This document shows positions 41,562 to 49,953 of a stretch of DNA of 64,000 nucleotides, one piece after another (the stretch's first letter is position 1; the number at the start of each line of letters is the position of its first letter). The position numbers and the translations under genes are program-made. Location: NCBI RefSeq assembly GCF_030389965.1, contig NZ_CP128399.1:682001-746000 (forward strand), given 5' to 3'. This DNA comes from Candidatus Chlorohelix allophototropha (GTDB taxonomy: Bacteria > Chloroflexota > Chloroflexia > Chloroheliales > Chloroheliaceae). A model generated the notes under the pieces. That model did not search any database, had not been told where the DNA came from, and worked only from the letters and a program-made list of their open reading frames with translations.

Positions 41562-42283
41562 TCCTCCAGCCGTAAATTTTTCAAAGCAGACCAGCGAACA
41601 TCCACCGGAGCGGCGGTGTCTTCTTCGACTTCCACTTCTTCATTATTTACTCGCTCTAGCTCACTGTACAAACCGGGGCAATCCTCGCCACAATGCGGAT
41701 ATAAGGGCAGGCTTACCAGAATTTGCTGTCGTAGCGCTTCTCCTAAGTCAAGTAAGTGGTTTTCGTCAATCACCAGTTTTTCATCGTCAAAGCCTTCTTG
41801 CGGTTGAATCGGTAGCCCGGTAATCACATCAATACTGGGGCGATAAATATCTTCTAATTCAAATTCAATATGCGTAGCGAAATCGTTCAGACAGCGCACA
41901 CAATTTAGTATGGAGTCCGCTTCGAATTTTCCCTGCACCAACGCATCGTTGACTACTTTGGTCAGGTGAACATGCCCTTTTATATTGGTAGCAACGGTCG
42001 CATCGTTATCATCGAGGTTTAATTTTGCAGTTTGTACATCATAGCTACGGGTCGCCCCTTCATGAGAGCGTAGCAATTGCGCCACATTAAAAATCAGATC
42101 GCCATTTTTATCAATTATGATATGCGCTTGCCGATTTTGAAAACGAGTCGTGCGTCTATGCTCACGCTCGTTATTCCTTGCGGACTCGATATTTAACGGT
42201 CTTGGCTCAGGGCTGGGATAATTGAAATTAAAACGGGTTCGCGACTGACGAGGAATACGCTTGGGTTGTTCTGAATTATCCAT
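41558..42283 (-). CDS. YceD/DUF177-family protein
   Basis: 241 aa. The C-terminal 150 residues carry the DUF177 pattern: VNDALVQGKFEADSILNCVR, CLNDFATHIEFELEDIYRP, LLDLGEALRQQILVSLPLYP and HCGEDCPGL. The CVRC and CGEDC pairs are possible metal ligands. The N-terminal 70 residues are polar (RIPRQSRTRFNFNYPSPEPR) and probably disordered. DUF177 genes normally precede rpmF (ribosomal protein L32) and take part in 23S rRNA or ribosome biogenesis; here no rpmF follows and instead a helicase gene overlaps its stop. Confidence 0.85.
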   Translation of the reverse strand: MDNSEQPKRIPRQSRTRFNFNYPSPEPRPLNIESARNNEREHRRTTRFQNRQAHIIIDKNGDLIFNVAQLLRSHEGATRSYDVQTAKLNLDDNDATVATNIKGHVHLTKVVNDALVQGKFEADSILNCVRCLNDFATHIEFELEDIYRPSIDVITGLPIQPQEGFDDEKLVIDENHLLDLGEALRQQILVSLPLYPHCGEDCPGLYSELERVNNEEVEVEEDTAAPVDVRWSALKNLRLEE

Positions 42284-42313
42284 TTTTATACTTCTCGTTT
42301 CTAGTTGAGACGA

Positions 42314-43165
42314 TTAATCCCCGTCTTCGTTTTCTTGCTCTTGTTCTTTGGGTGGCGGTTTTGGCACTGCCCTAAGAACCGGCTGCCGATTCGGAGTAAA
42401 GAAATTCCCACCTCTTTCGGGCGGCTTGGGGTTGGGCTGCACCGAAGGTTTCGCCTGATTCGGTGGTTGCTGCGGCGGTCGCTGCTGCTGAGGTTGGTTT
42501 GCTGGTACGGGCTGTGGTTTCTTTGTTATAGTGGGGGTAGGCTGTGCTGGTTGCCTGCCACTTTCGGCAGCGGCATTAGAATTCTTTTGTGCCACTTTTT
42601 CAGCCGGGACATACTCAGGTTTATATTGTTCTTGATATTCGTCAATTTGTTGCTGGTATTGTTCAGCCTGATCTTTGAAGCTACGCAACCCATTTTGAAC
42701 CATGCTAAAATGTTTGCCCAGTAAGGTTTCCAACTCCTGAAGTACCTGCACTGCGTATTGGTTAGCGCCTTCCCGCATTTCTTGCGCCTGAGCCACCGCT
42801 TCATCATACATCGACTGTGCTTGCATGTGCATCTCATCCGACTCTTCGGTGGCAACACTAATAATAATCTCGCGTTGCCGTTCCGCTTCCGCCAGCAAAC
42901 CTTTTTCCCCTAGCATATGTTGCCGTTCGCGCTCTGCTTGCTCAATAAGGTGTTGGGCATCTTCAGTAGCATCTGCCAGAATACGCTCACGCTCAAGTAA
43001 GGTACGTTTGGCAATTTTAACTTCTTCCGGCACAGTAATACGCATCTGGTCAATTAGATCATAGCATTCCTGCTCATCGATCATAATCTTGTTGCCAGTG
43101 AGCGGCACTCTTTTGCCATTGCGTATAAGGGCTTCAAGCCTATCAATTAAATAATCAATGTCCAT
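42314..43165 (-). CDS. DivIVA-like/ATP synthase B-like coiled-coil protein
   Basis: About 283 aa. MDIDYLIDRLEALIRNGKRV, then VPEEVKIAKRTLLERERIL and a long heptad-rich helix (ADATEDAQHLIEQAERERQH through SMYDEAVAQAQEMREGAN) form a continuous coiled coil of about 150 residues. The C-terminal 90 residues are Pro/Gln-rich and presumably disordered (QPQQQRPPQQPPNQAKP). The combination is seen in DivIVA-like cell-pole or division proteins; Chloroflexota homologues sit in the same place near coaD. The start at 43165 is chosen because the 27 codons further upstream have unlike composition (CIVQISINRKIIIYSP). 30 bases separate it from the YceD gene. Confidence 0.75.
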   Translation of the reverse strand: MDIDYLIDRLEALIRNGKRVPLTGNKIMIDEQECYDLIDQMRITVPEEVKIAKRTLLERERILADATEDAQHLIEQAERERQHMLGEKGLLAEAERQREIIISVATEESDEMHMQAQSMYDEAVAQAQEMREGANQYAVQVLQELETLLGKHFSMVQNGLRSFKDQAEQYQQQIDEYQEQYKPEYVPAEKVAQKNSNAAAESGRQPAQPTPTITKKPQPVPANQPQQQRPPQQPPNQAKPSVQPNPKPPERGGNFFTPNRQPVLRAVPKPPPKEQEQENEDGD

Positions 43166-43295
43166 GCCTAGTGCTGTAGGGGAATAAATAATTATTTTTC
43201 TGTTTATACTGATTTGTACTATACATAATTGTACAATACTACGCAACAGTTGTGCCTCACAAGGCTGTTGCGAGAAACGTTTTTAGAGCGATAAT

Positions 43296-43386
43296 CGGAG
43301 AGGATGAGAGAGGATGAGTTCAAGGGGACACCCCTTGCGACCCCGACAGGCGTTCCACCTGCACCCCCTTTCCGAACTTGCAACTA
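43296..43386. repeat. Interspersed structured repeat, copy 2 (copy 1 at 27395-27485)
   Basis: Nearly identical to 27395-27485 over 91 bases, same orientation. The larger unit (43260-43393) is flanked by CAGTTGTGCCTCA (43247-43259) and CAGTTGTGTCTCA (43394-43406), a 13-base direct repeat with one mismatch. Ends show weak inverted similarity (AAGG..GTTGC.AG). Confidence 0.8.
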
Positions 43387-43403
43387 CCCTAAGCAGTTGT
43401 GTC

Positions 43404-43901
43404 TCAAGTTAACTTTATTGCCACAGTATTATAGGCTGTATAAAGCTTTGTGGCTATGTGGGGTGGTACCATTTGAGATACATCTCCACCTAGCCGCGCA
43501 ATTTCCTTTACCATGCTGCTGGCAATATAGGAAAAATTCTGCGATGTCATTAAATAACAAATCTCAATATGAGGAGCTAGGTTGCGATAATTCTGGGTTA
43601 ACTGTAATTCATAATCAAAATCACTAACGGTACGAAGCCCTCGAATGATCACCTGTGCGCCAATTTCATGAGCATAATGAGTGGTCAGCATTTTATAATG
43701 TTCCACCCGAATGTTGGGAACATTCTTTATAGCCTCAATAATCATAGCTTTACGCTCTTCGGTAGAAAAGAGCAAATTTTTAACAGGCGCATCATAGGGA
43801 GCAATTACTACTTCATCAAATATTTTTGCAGCCCGCGTTGCAATATCAATATGACCATAAGTTATCGGGTCAAAACTCGCCGGATAGAGCGCCAGTACCA
43901 C
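43404..43901 (-). CDS. coaD: Phosphopantetheine adenylyltransferase
   Basis: 165 aa. Fourth step of coenzyme A synthesis: 4'-phosphopantetheine plus ATP to dephospho-CoA. Nucleotidyltransferase motifs: LALYPASFDPITYGHIDIAT (T/HxGH site), VVIAPYDAPVKNLLFSTEER, IIRGLRTVSDFDYELQL and SYIASSMVKEIARLGGDVSQ (ISSTxVR-like site, here ASSMVKE). Length is normal. The start is a GTG at 43901 with AGGAGGAATAAATTCT just before it. It follows rsmD by 14 bases in the common rsmD-coaD order. Confidence 0.95.
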   Translation of the reverse strand: MVLALYPASFDPITYGHIDIATRAAKIFDEVVIAPYDAPVKNLLFSTEERKAMIIEAIKNVPNIRVEHYKMLTTHYAHEIGAQVIIRGLRTVSDFDYELQLTQNYRNLAPHIEICYLMTSQNFSYIASSMVKEIARLGGDVSQMVPPHIATKLYTAYNTVAIKLT

Positions 43902-43915
43902 AGAATTTATTCCTC

Positions 43916-44710
43916 CTAGTCGGTGTCAGGTGCAGTTAAAAGTTCGGGTGGTGGTTCACCTTCCATATAAATAGAGAAAGCAGAATCGCCATGTTGGCGA
44001 AACCGGATACGTTTTAGCATTGCAGAGGACGTATCCGGTTTATCAGCATCAATGCCATCCCCCTCGTAGCTGTCAGCCAGTACTACACGAGGCGAATGTC
44101 CAATTATTACCAACCCTCCCGACTTTAGCAAACCACTTCTAGCCACATGTTGAATGGTTTCGGGAATTTTGGGATCAGCATAAGGCGGATCAAGAAAAAT
44201 TATATCATATTTGGTATCTTCTACAGGTAAAATAGCTAACTGCTCCTCTACCGGGTTTTGATTTTCATCAATTTCGAGTTCCAATGTTAGTCGTGCATCC
44301 CGCCAACTGCCACCCTTGCGGCGATGTAATCCTCCGGTGGCGCGGTGCTTCCTTTGGCTACTATCGTTAGAAGGCGGTGCATTTATAAAACTGGTTACAC
44401 TGCGATTGTTAACCCGCGCTAATTGCGCAAAACCTGTATGTTCAAGGTTATCTGAAATGATTCGGCAAGTTCCGGCGTTAACTTCTACAAAGTCCGCCCA
44501 CTCTGCTCCTCTTGATAGCGCTTCTATCCCTATAGAACCTGTGCCTGCATACAAATCTAGCACTCTGCCCCAATCCCGTTCGAGCTGCGACAGAATATTA
44601 GAGAGCATGGAATATACTGCGCCCTTGACCTTGTCAGCCATAGGGCGTGTACTCGCGCTTTTCGGACCTTTCAGGGTATGCCCTTTGGCAATACCTGCAA
44701 TAACACGCAT
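43916..44710 (-). CDS. rsmD: 16S rRNA (guanine(966)-N(2))-methyltransferase RsmD
   Basis: 264 aa. Methylates G966 of 16S rRNA in the assembled 30S subunit using SAM. Motifs: MRVIAGIAKGHTLKGPKSAS, VLDLYAGTGSIGIEALSRGA (SAM site) and YDIIFLDPPYADPKIPE (catalytic DPPY). It is about 70 residues longer than usual: between the SAM site and DPPY there is an insertion of roughly 55-60 residues, rich in Ser, Arg and Glu (SQRKHRATGGLHRRKGGSWR, then LTLELEIDENQNPVEEQL). Frame is continuous through it. Located between the PD40/C39/PA14 gene (23 bases upstream) and coaD. Confidence 0.93.
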   Translation of the reverse strand: MRVIAGIAKGHTLKGPKSASTRPMADKVKGAVYSMLSNILSQLERDWGRVLDLYAGTGSIGIEALSRGAEWADFVEVNAGTCRIISDNLEHTGFAQLARVNNRSVTSFINAPPSNDSSQRKHRATGGLHRRKGGSWRDARLTLELEIDENQNPVEEQLAILPVEDTKYDIIFLDPPYADPKIPETIQHVARSGLLKSGGLVIIGHSPRVVLADSYEGDGIDADKPDTSSAMLKRIRFRQHGDSAFSIYMEGEPPPELLTAPDTD

Positions 44711-44733
44711 TTTTGTATCAATTCTCCAGTTCG

Positions 44734-47379
44734 TTAGCCGATTTTATCCCAGCTTAGCTTTGCTACACCGCTGCCACTGGCATTGAAATATTCCAGCACA
44801 ATTGTGATAGTGCCTGCCAGCGAAAAATCGAAGGTATAGGTTTGAACGCTACTGGGTCTCCAGTATTCATTGGGATTATCCCCGCTTGCGGCTACCCCGT
44901 TCAAGAACATTCGGAATCCGTCATCAATCGTTGCGCTGAACCGATAATTTCCTGAATCAAAACTAATTGTTTTTGTCCAACGTGCCGAGAAGTTGGTAGG
45001 GAAGATGCCGAGCTTTCCACCTTCTGGCCCGCCTGTTCCAAAATCATAATTCAAATCAGGTTCATCGCGGATACAACTAGGAGAACCTGCCAATCCCGGA
45101 TTATTGAAATATTCCGCTTTCCAACCGTTGAATTGGTCAGACCAAGCATAGGCATCATTCGGTTGTGGTTTGCTGGTATCCCATACCAAATAGCCCGCTT
45201 CAAAATTAACCTGCCGAAGCCCGTCAAGGTTGGTAAATTCATCACTCATTACCGAACCGAGCGGGCCGCTGCTACCGTTATAAGCATCTCGATATTTTGA
45301 TAGGAATTGTCCCTCAATTACAAAAGCCGGTTGTAGCGCCGGAATCGGTGAAGCATTTGGCTGGTCGTTACGATCATCGAGTGTGATTATGGATTGTCCA
45401 AAAGCACCCCCGTTAAATTCCTGTACCCAACGTGGGTTATCGGGCGGGGCGACCTGTGCAGGAGAATTCTGTCCTGTGCCAAGCGCTGAGATACCACCAT
45501 TTCGTTTGAAAGCCGCCACGAACCGCGCTTTCTGCTCAGCGTTTGTCCCATCTCCCACAATCACCGGCACTCCATCCTGTATGGAAGGCGGTTGCGGCTG
45601 TGGTTGCGCTATAGGCGGTTGCGGTTGTGCTACAGGTGGTTGCGAAACTACCTGTGGTTGGCTCTGTGCCGGTTGCTGCGGTAACGGACTATCAACCAGC
45701 ATCATCCAAGGGCAGAAACCAAACTCCCACCATGCGTAAATATCGTCAGAACCGCCCTTTTTGCGCCAGTAGGGATCGTTACAAATGAACCTACCATCAT
45801 TGGTTAGCCCCTTCACCAAAACAACATGACCGAAGCCATGCACAGTTGTACCAAGCACTACTGGCTTTCCGTTGCGTAGTTGTTGCTTTACCAAATCCTG
45901 AGTAGGGCTAACCGAACGTGCACCAAGTCCGTGTTTGCTCACGAAATCCGCCGCTAACCCGCCATAAGCATCCCCGCCATTTGTACAAGCGCCGTATGCG
46001 CCCGCCACCCAATGCCCTTTGGGGTCGGGTTGGGTTCGATTAATGCTCACGCCGCGCCTGTTTGTATAGGCGTTACTTATATACCAGCCATAAGGACTTA
46101 AACCCCACTCGTAGTTGTCATTGCGCTGGTCGAGCAAACCATAAGCTGCCAGCAGCATGGTTGAAGAAGTAGGACCACAAGCCCAATTGCCGTCAAAATT
46201 TGGGGCGGTATCATGTACCTGATTTATATAAGGGACATCTAGCAAAACATCAACATTGCCTCCGGCTGAGAAGGCGCTAACCCCTCCACTACTGCTAATT
46301 GTGCTATCTGCCTGGGCGTTTAGAGTAGTTTGTACTGAAGAATTCCAATCAATTACGGCTCGGCGAGTGCCATCGCAGCCAATGAATTCCACGCCGCTGC
46401 CTACATGCGCGAAAACTCCCGAATTATCGTTCGCCCAGCACACCACATCGAAATAATCCACATCGGCTTGTGCCGGTAAAATCATCTTTGGTTGTTCAGA
46501 ACCGTCAGTTTTTACCGTCCAAACTGTACTTCCCGCGACCTGTCCCTGTTCATCGAAAGTGCGGCTGCTAAAAGCTAACAAGCCATTGTCAGGGCTGGCG
46601 TTTATATCCGTTACGGCAAACTCAACATTTACGGTATATATCTCTGCGCCACTATTTGCATCTACTGCTCTTATCGGCGTGGCATGGTTGGACTGAAGAT
46701 AAGGAGAAGGGCTAAGGCTGTAAACCAGCGCGTCTTTATCACCTACTTTACATAATATAAGGTTGTAGGCATTGTGATTAACCCCATCAAGTACATCGCT
46801 CAGCAAAAATTCGTGTTCTTTAACCCCTTCAAGCGTTATTTCGGCATAAGTTGGGGCGGCTCCAACCCCATAACCCTTGCTACTTATATACAGTTTCTGA
46901 CCATCTGAAGAAAACCCCGTGATACTTTCAGCATCATCCCCATATATTTTAGCGGGTGTGCTACCATCAAGCGGAACCAGCCATATTTCTGATACAGGTT
47001 GCCCATATGGGTCGGAAGTTGGCATAGATTTTATCACCGCCAGTTGCGCCCCATCGGGACTCCAAACCGGATGGCTATAGCGTTCAGACCCGGAAGTCTG
47101 GAAAATAGCCGTTGCCTTAAGCGTAGCTAAATCGGCTAATTTTAGAATCGGACTACCAAGCGCCCCATCCGACATTAGATAAACCAACTTGGTTCCATCC
47201 GGTGAAAGCACCGAATCTACATTTACACTGTTGGGCAGCAAACCCAAATCTGAGGGATCAACCGTTATCGTATGGGATACATTTATACCATTTACTATAT
47301 ATATACCGGGTAAACTACCGGCTGTAGCTACAAATGAACCACTAGCCGGTAAAGCAACGGCGGTTAGTGTATCAGACAT
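44734..47379 (-). CDS. PD40 propeller - C39-like Cys protease - PA14 multidomain protein
   Basis: 881 aa. Residues about 1-385 have TolB/PD40-type propeller repeats (VLSPDGTKLVYLMSDGALGS, HPVWSPDGAQLAVIK, FSSDGQKLYISSKG, SPDNGLLAFSSRTFDEQ). About 390-590 is a C39-like papain-fold peptidase: GNWACGPTSSTMLLAAYG (catalytic Cys), VVLGTTVHGFGHVVLVKGLT (His) and FICNDPYWRKKGG (Asp/Asn). A Pro/Gln-rich linker leads to LGFP-like repeats (GGISALGTGQNSPAQ). The last 130 residues are PA14 (FSARWTKTISFDSGNYRFSA, DDGFRMFLNGV). No signal peptide is visible at MSDTLTAVALPASGSF, which is odd for such a surface-type protein. AAAGGAG lies 8 bases before the ATG at 47379. Third gene of a GTPase/PH/protease set. 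Confidence 0.85.
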   Translation of the reverse strand: MSDTLTAVALPASGSFVATAGSLPGIYIVNGINVSHTITVDPSDLGLLPNSVNVDSVLSPDGTKLVYLMSDGALGSPILKLADLATLKATAIFQTSGSERYSHPVWSPDGAQLAVIKSMPTSDPYGQPVSEIWLVPLDGSTPAKIYGDDAESITGFSSDGQKLYISSKGYGVGAAPTYAEITLEGVKEHEFLLSDVLDGVNHNAYNLILCKVGDKDALVYSLSPSPYLQSNHATPIRAVDANSGAEIYTVNVEFAVTDINASPDNGLLAFSSRTFDEQGQVAGSTVWTVKTDGSEQPKMILPAQADVDYFDVVCWANDNSGVFAHVGSGVEFIGCDGTRRAVIDWNSSVQTTLNAQADSTISSSGGVSAFSAGGNVDVLLDVPYINQVHDTAPNFDGNWACGPTSSTMLLAAYGLLDQRNDNYEWGLSPYGWYISNAYTNRRGVSINRTQPDPKGHWVAGAYGACTNGGDAYGGLAADFVSKHGLGARSVSPTQDLVKQQLRNGKPVVLGTTVHGFGHVVLVKGLTNDGRFICNDPYWRKKGGSDDIYAWWEFGFCPWMMLVDSPLPQQPAQSQPQVVSQPPVAQPQPPIAQPQPQPPSIQDGVPVIVGDGTNAEQKARFVAAFKRNGGISALGTGQNSPAQVAPPDNPRWVQEFNGGAFGQSIITLDDRNDQPNASPIPALQPAFVIEGQFLSKYRDAYNGSSGPLGSVMSDEFTNLDGLRQVNFEAGYLVWDTSKPQPNDAYAWSDQFNGWKAEYFNNPGLAGSPSCIRDEPDLNYDFGTGGPEGGKLGIFPTNFSARWTKTISFDSGNYRFSATIDDGFRMFLNGVAASGDNPNEYWRPSSVQTYTFDFSLAGTITIVLEYFNASGSGVAKLSWDKIG

Positions 47380-47390
47380 TGGAGACTCCT

Positions 47391-48113
47391 TTATCTGGTA
47401 AACATTTGAGGATAAAATATTAATACACTGAGGAACATTAGCAGAATTGCTAAGCACCAGAAACCTAGAATTAGGTTCCCGCTCATAATTATTATACGCC
47501 GTGAAACTACTAGGTTCTCGGCATCATTTAGTTTGAAAATCCAGTTTTTAAACATGCTGTTTGTTTTATCTAGGAAACGCTGACCGGTTCTAGTTGAAAA
47601 GAAAAGAAGGCATAGTAGGAAAGAACCTAAACCTAAAATGCCGGGAAAGGAATGGTTCGACCAAGTTGCAAGTATAGCCAGTCCTGCGTAGAAAAATACA
47701 ATAGAGTTTTGCTTGATAAAATTATAAAAGAAAAAGGGAACCAGTTTAGCATACACTACTTTTGGAATTTCTTCACCGTTGGCTATGGCGCGTTGAATCG
47801 AGCGATCGCGTGCCTCTAGCAGTTTGTGATAAACCGCAGAGGCTTCCTCTTTCAGTTTTAAGGTAAGATTGGGAACTTCACCACGTTCAAAGCTGATGGT
47901 TAGATAACTGAAGTCTTTACGAGATTCGAATTCTACCGTCAGGACGTGGCATAAATCGAAACTTTTATAGCTAACTTTAGTGGTTTGTACTAGCAAGCGT
48001 TCATCGGTAAGATAGTAACGGGGAAATTGGCGGCTTGTACCTCGATAATCTTGCCCCTTCCAGAGCAAGACTTCGCCCGGCAACAGAATAGCTGTTTCTA
48101 CTGAGAGGGACAT
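47391..48113 (-). CDS. Membrane protein with N-terminal PH-like domain
   Basis: About 240 aa. The first 110 residues (LPGEVLLWKGQDYRGTSRQF, YYLTDERLLVQTTKVSYKSF, HVLTVEFESRKDFSYLTISF) have the strand pattern and the YLTDERLL motif of bacterial PH-like domains. Then come four hydrophobic segments in two hairpins (NSIVFFYAGLAILATW, FPGILGLGSFLLCLLFF; then GNLILGFWCLAILLMFLSVL). The ATG at 48113 is taken; a TTG at 48137 inside the end of the GTPase gene is possible but lacks a ribosome-binding site. It lies 10 bases after the GTPase stop and 11 bases before the protease start, so the three are one operon. Confidence 0.7.
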   Translation of the reverse strand: MSLSVETAILLPGEVLLWKGQDYRGTSRQFPRYYLTDERLLVQTTKVSYKSFDLCHVLTVEFESRKDFSYLTISFERGEVPNLTLKLKEEASAVYHKLLEARDRSIQRAIANGEEIPKVVYAKLVPFFFYNFIKQNSIVFFYAGLAILATWSNHSFPGILGLGSFLLCLLFFSTRTGQRFLDKTNSMFKNWIFKLNDAENLVVSRRIIIMSGNLILGFWCLAILLMFLSVLIFYPQMFTR

Positions 48114-48123
48114 AGGCGCAAAC

Positions 48124-48624
48124 CTATTTCTTTTCAATGGATTGTATGGCTAGTTTGGCAAGCATGCTAAAGATTTGATCGACATTATCACCGTTACGCG
48201 CAGAGGCTGTCAGATGAGGGGCATGCGCGTAATTGGCAAATATTTCTGCCCATTTTTCGGGGAAACGGAAGCCTAAATCTATTTTGTTACCTACTACCAT
48301 AATTCCAGCATTCGGGATGGTAGAGCGGCACATATTATTCCAGACTGCCAGTTGTTGCAATGTTTTCTCACGGGTTACGTCATATACCAACATACAACCG
48401 GCTGCACCCCGGTAAAACTCAGTGCGTTCAAAATATTCGCCTGCTATATCCCATAATTCCAGCTTTACAGGACGACTGCCAGCCATCGCTATATGAGTAG
48501 TGACGTTTAAACCAAGGCTGTGGCTATACTGCCCACTGAACTTTCCCATGGTATATTGTTCTACAAGGCTTGTTTTGCCTACAGTCTTTTCACCCGCTAC
48601 TATCACCTTTATGCTTTGCAGCAT
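48124..48624 (-). CDS. Ras/Rab-like small GTPase
   Basis: About 166 aa, a complete small G domain: G1 IVAGEKTVGKTSLVEQYTMG, G2 Thr in SHSLGLNVTTHIA, G3 VKLELWDIAGEYFERTEFYR, G4 GIMVVGNKIDLG and G5 PHLTASARNGDNVDQIF. The WDIAGE segment and overall length are closer to eukaryotic Rab/Ras and bacterial MglA/Rup-type GTPases than to Era/Obg. The usual catalytic Gln after G3 (DTAGQE) is replaced by Glu (DIAGEY), which often slows hydrolysis. No lipidation Cys at the C-terminus. The start at 48624 is chosen because the preceding residues (CRKIEREPST) are unlike the family. First gene of a tight three-gene set. Confidence 0.88.
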   Translation of the reverse strand: MLQSIKVIVAGEKTVGKTSLVEQYTMGKFSGQYSHSLGLNVTTHIAMAGSRPVKLELWDIAGEYFERTEFYRGAAGCMLVYDVTREKTLQQLAVWNNMCRSTIPNAGIMVVGNKIDLGFRFPEKWAEIFANYAHAPHLTASARNGDNVDQIFSMLAKLAIQSIEKK

Positions 48625-48741
48625 TGTGCTTGGCTCTCTTTCAATTTTCCGGCACAACCCACCGTGATATTATGCTTAAATGTTAATGCTGTGTTTATCG
48701 GATTATACTCTAACCACGCACTCGCTACAATAGTACAGTCT

Positions 48742-49947
48742 TTAATGTTTAAGGCTTTCTATTGCTTCCCAAACTTGAGAAACTGTAACTTTCTCAATCC
48801 CACCCTGTGCAGCGCTAATTGTCTCATATTCATGCAAGGGTAAATTGCTTTTCCAATCTAGATTGGGCGGATATACTGCTTTTCCTCTAGCTGTATAAGG
48901 CCCGTAGGCTATTGGATTGCTCGGTCCGAAAATCGCTATTACTTTTGTGCCACATGCCACTGCCAGATGCATCAAGCCGGTATCATTACCAATAAATAGC
49001 GCGGCTTTCTCAAATAATGCGCCGCTTTCATCTATGTTAAACATACCCACTGTATCAATTACAGATTCGGCTAAACTTTCGGGAATTGCTTGCAATAAAC
49101 GTTCAGCTAATTCACCATCACCCTGTTGTAACGCTCCAATTATTATAACAGTATAATCTTTTGTTATCAGCCTTGTGGCGATTTCAGCGAAATTCTCCGG
49201 TTTCCAGCGTTTGGATTTTACAAGGGTATCAGGGTTGTTGCCTCCCCCCGGATGAATTACAACCAGCTTACCATTGCTATTCTGAAAAGCGGGCAATTCT
49301 CCCAGAAATTTTGCCACCTTGCTCTTTGCTTTATCCGATGGGTAAAACTCCATTTTTGCTGCTGTTGGGTCAAGTCCGGCAGCCCTGAGTACATCCTTAT
49401 AAATTTCAGCTTCGTGCTTTATTATAGCGTTGCGTTCGAGCCGAGAACGGATGTTGAGCGCAAAGCCTCGTCCTCGGCTATCAATCCCCACTCGTAGTTT
49501 TGCTCCTGCCAACCAAGGCAACAAATTCAATAAGGGCGAACGATCCAGCACTATTATTGCTGAATAATGCTGCCTCCGCACTTTACGGGTAAAAGCTAGA
49601 TATTGCTTTAATGTAAAGGAAGAACCGCTAACGCCTGTATCCAATATTCCATCTAGGCGCGGGTTGCCTTCCACTACTGGTTTAGACCAGTCGCTAACTG
49701 CATATTCTAAATGAGCATGCGGCAAAGCCTCTCGAATTGCCGCGATAACCGGAGTAGTAAGAATTACATCTCCCAGACAGCATGGCTTAAGGATAAGTAC
49801 CCGCGCTCCGGTAGGCAAATCTCTCAAGTTTGCGCTATTTCGCTCAAATAGCCTGAACAATAATGCTAGAATCCGGCAAATGAGCGAGATTAGCCTTTCA
49901 CGAATCAGGGCGAGGCGACTACGCCGGAAAGTCCCGGTCTTATGCAT
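48742..49947 (-). CDS. Glycosyltransferase family 9 (heptosyltransferase-like)
   Basis: 401 aa. GT-B fold enzyme of the ADP-heptose:LPS heptosyltransferase family. Motifs: RVLILKPCCLGDVILTTPVI (N-terminal acceptor domain), HYSAIIVLDRSPLLNLLPWL, LVVIHPGGGNNPDTLVKSKR (donor domain) and FIGNDTGLMHLAVACGTKVI AIFG (sugar-nucleotide site). Chloroflexota lack classical LPS, so the enzyme probably acts on another envelope glycan or glycolipid. It begins 6 bases after the fabZ stop on the same strand, implying one transcript; ribosome-binding site is weak. Confidence 0.88.
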   Translation of the reverse strand: MHKTGTFRRSRLALIRERLISLICRILALLFRLFERNSANLRDLPTGARVLILKPCCLGDVILTTPVIAAIREALPHAHLEYAVSDWSKPVVEGNPRLDGILDTGVSGSSFTLKQYLAFTRKVRRQHYSAIIVLDRSPLLNLLPWLAGAKLRVGIDSRGRGFALNIRSRLERNAIIKHEAEIYKDVLRAAGLDPTAAKMEFYPSDKAKSKVAKFLGELPAFQNSNGKLVVIHPGGGNNPDTLVKSKRWKPENFAEIATRLITKDYTVIIIGALQQGDGELAERLLQAIPESLAESVIDTVGMFNIDESGALFEKAALFIGNDTGLMHLAVACGTKVIAIFGPSNPIAYGPYTARGKAVYPPNLDWKSNLPLHEYETISAAQGGIEKVTVSQVWEAIESLKH

Positions 49948-49953
49948 AGATTT

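Noticed and set aside
43166-43246. N-terminal extension of the DivIVA-like protein
   Set aside because: The 27 upstream codons read like non-coding AT-rich sequence (CIVQISINRKIIIYSP), and the family start fits the ATG at 43165.
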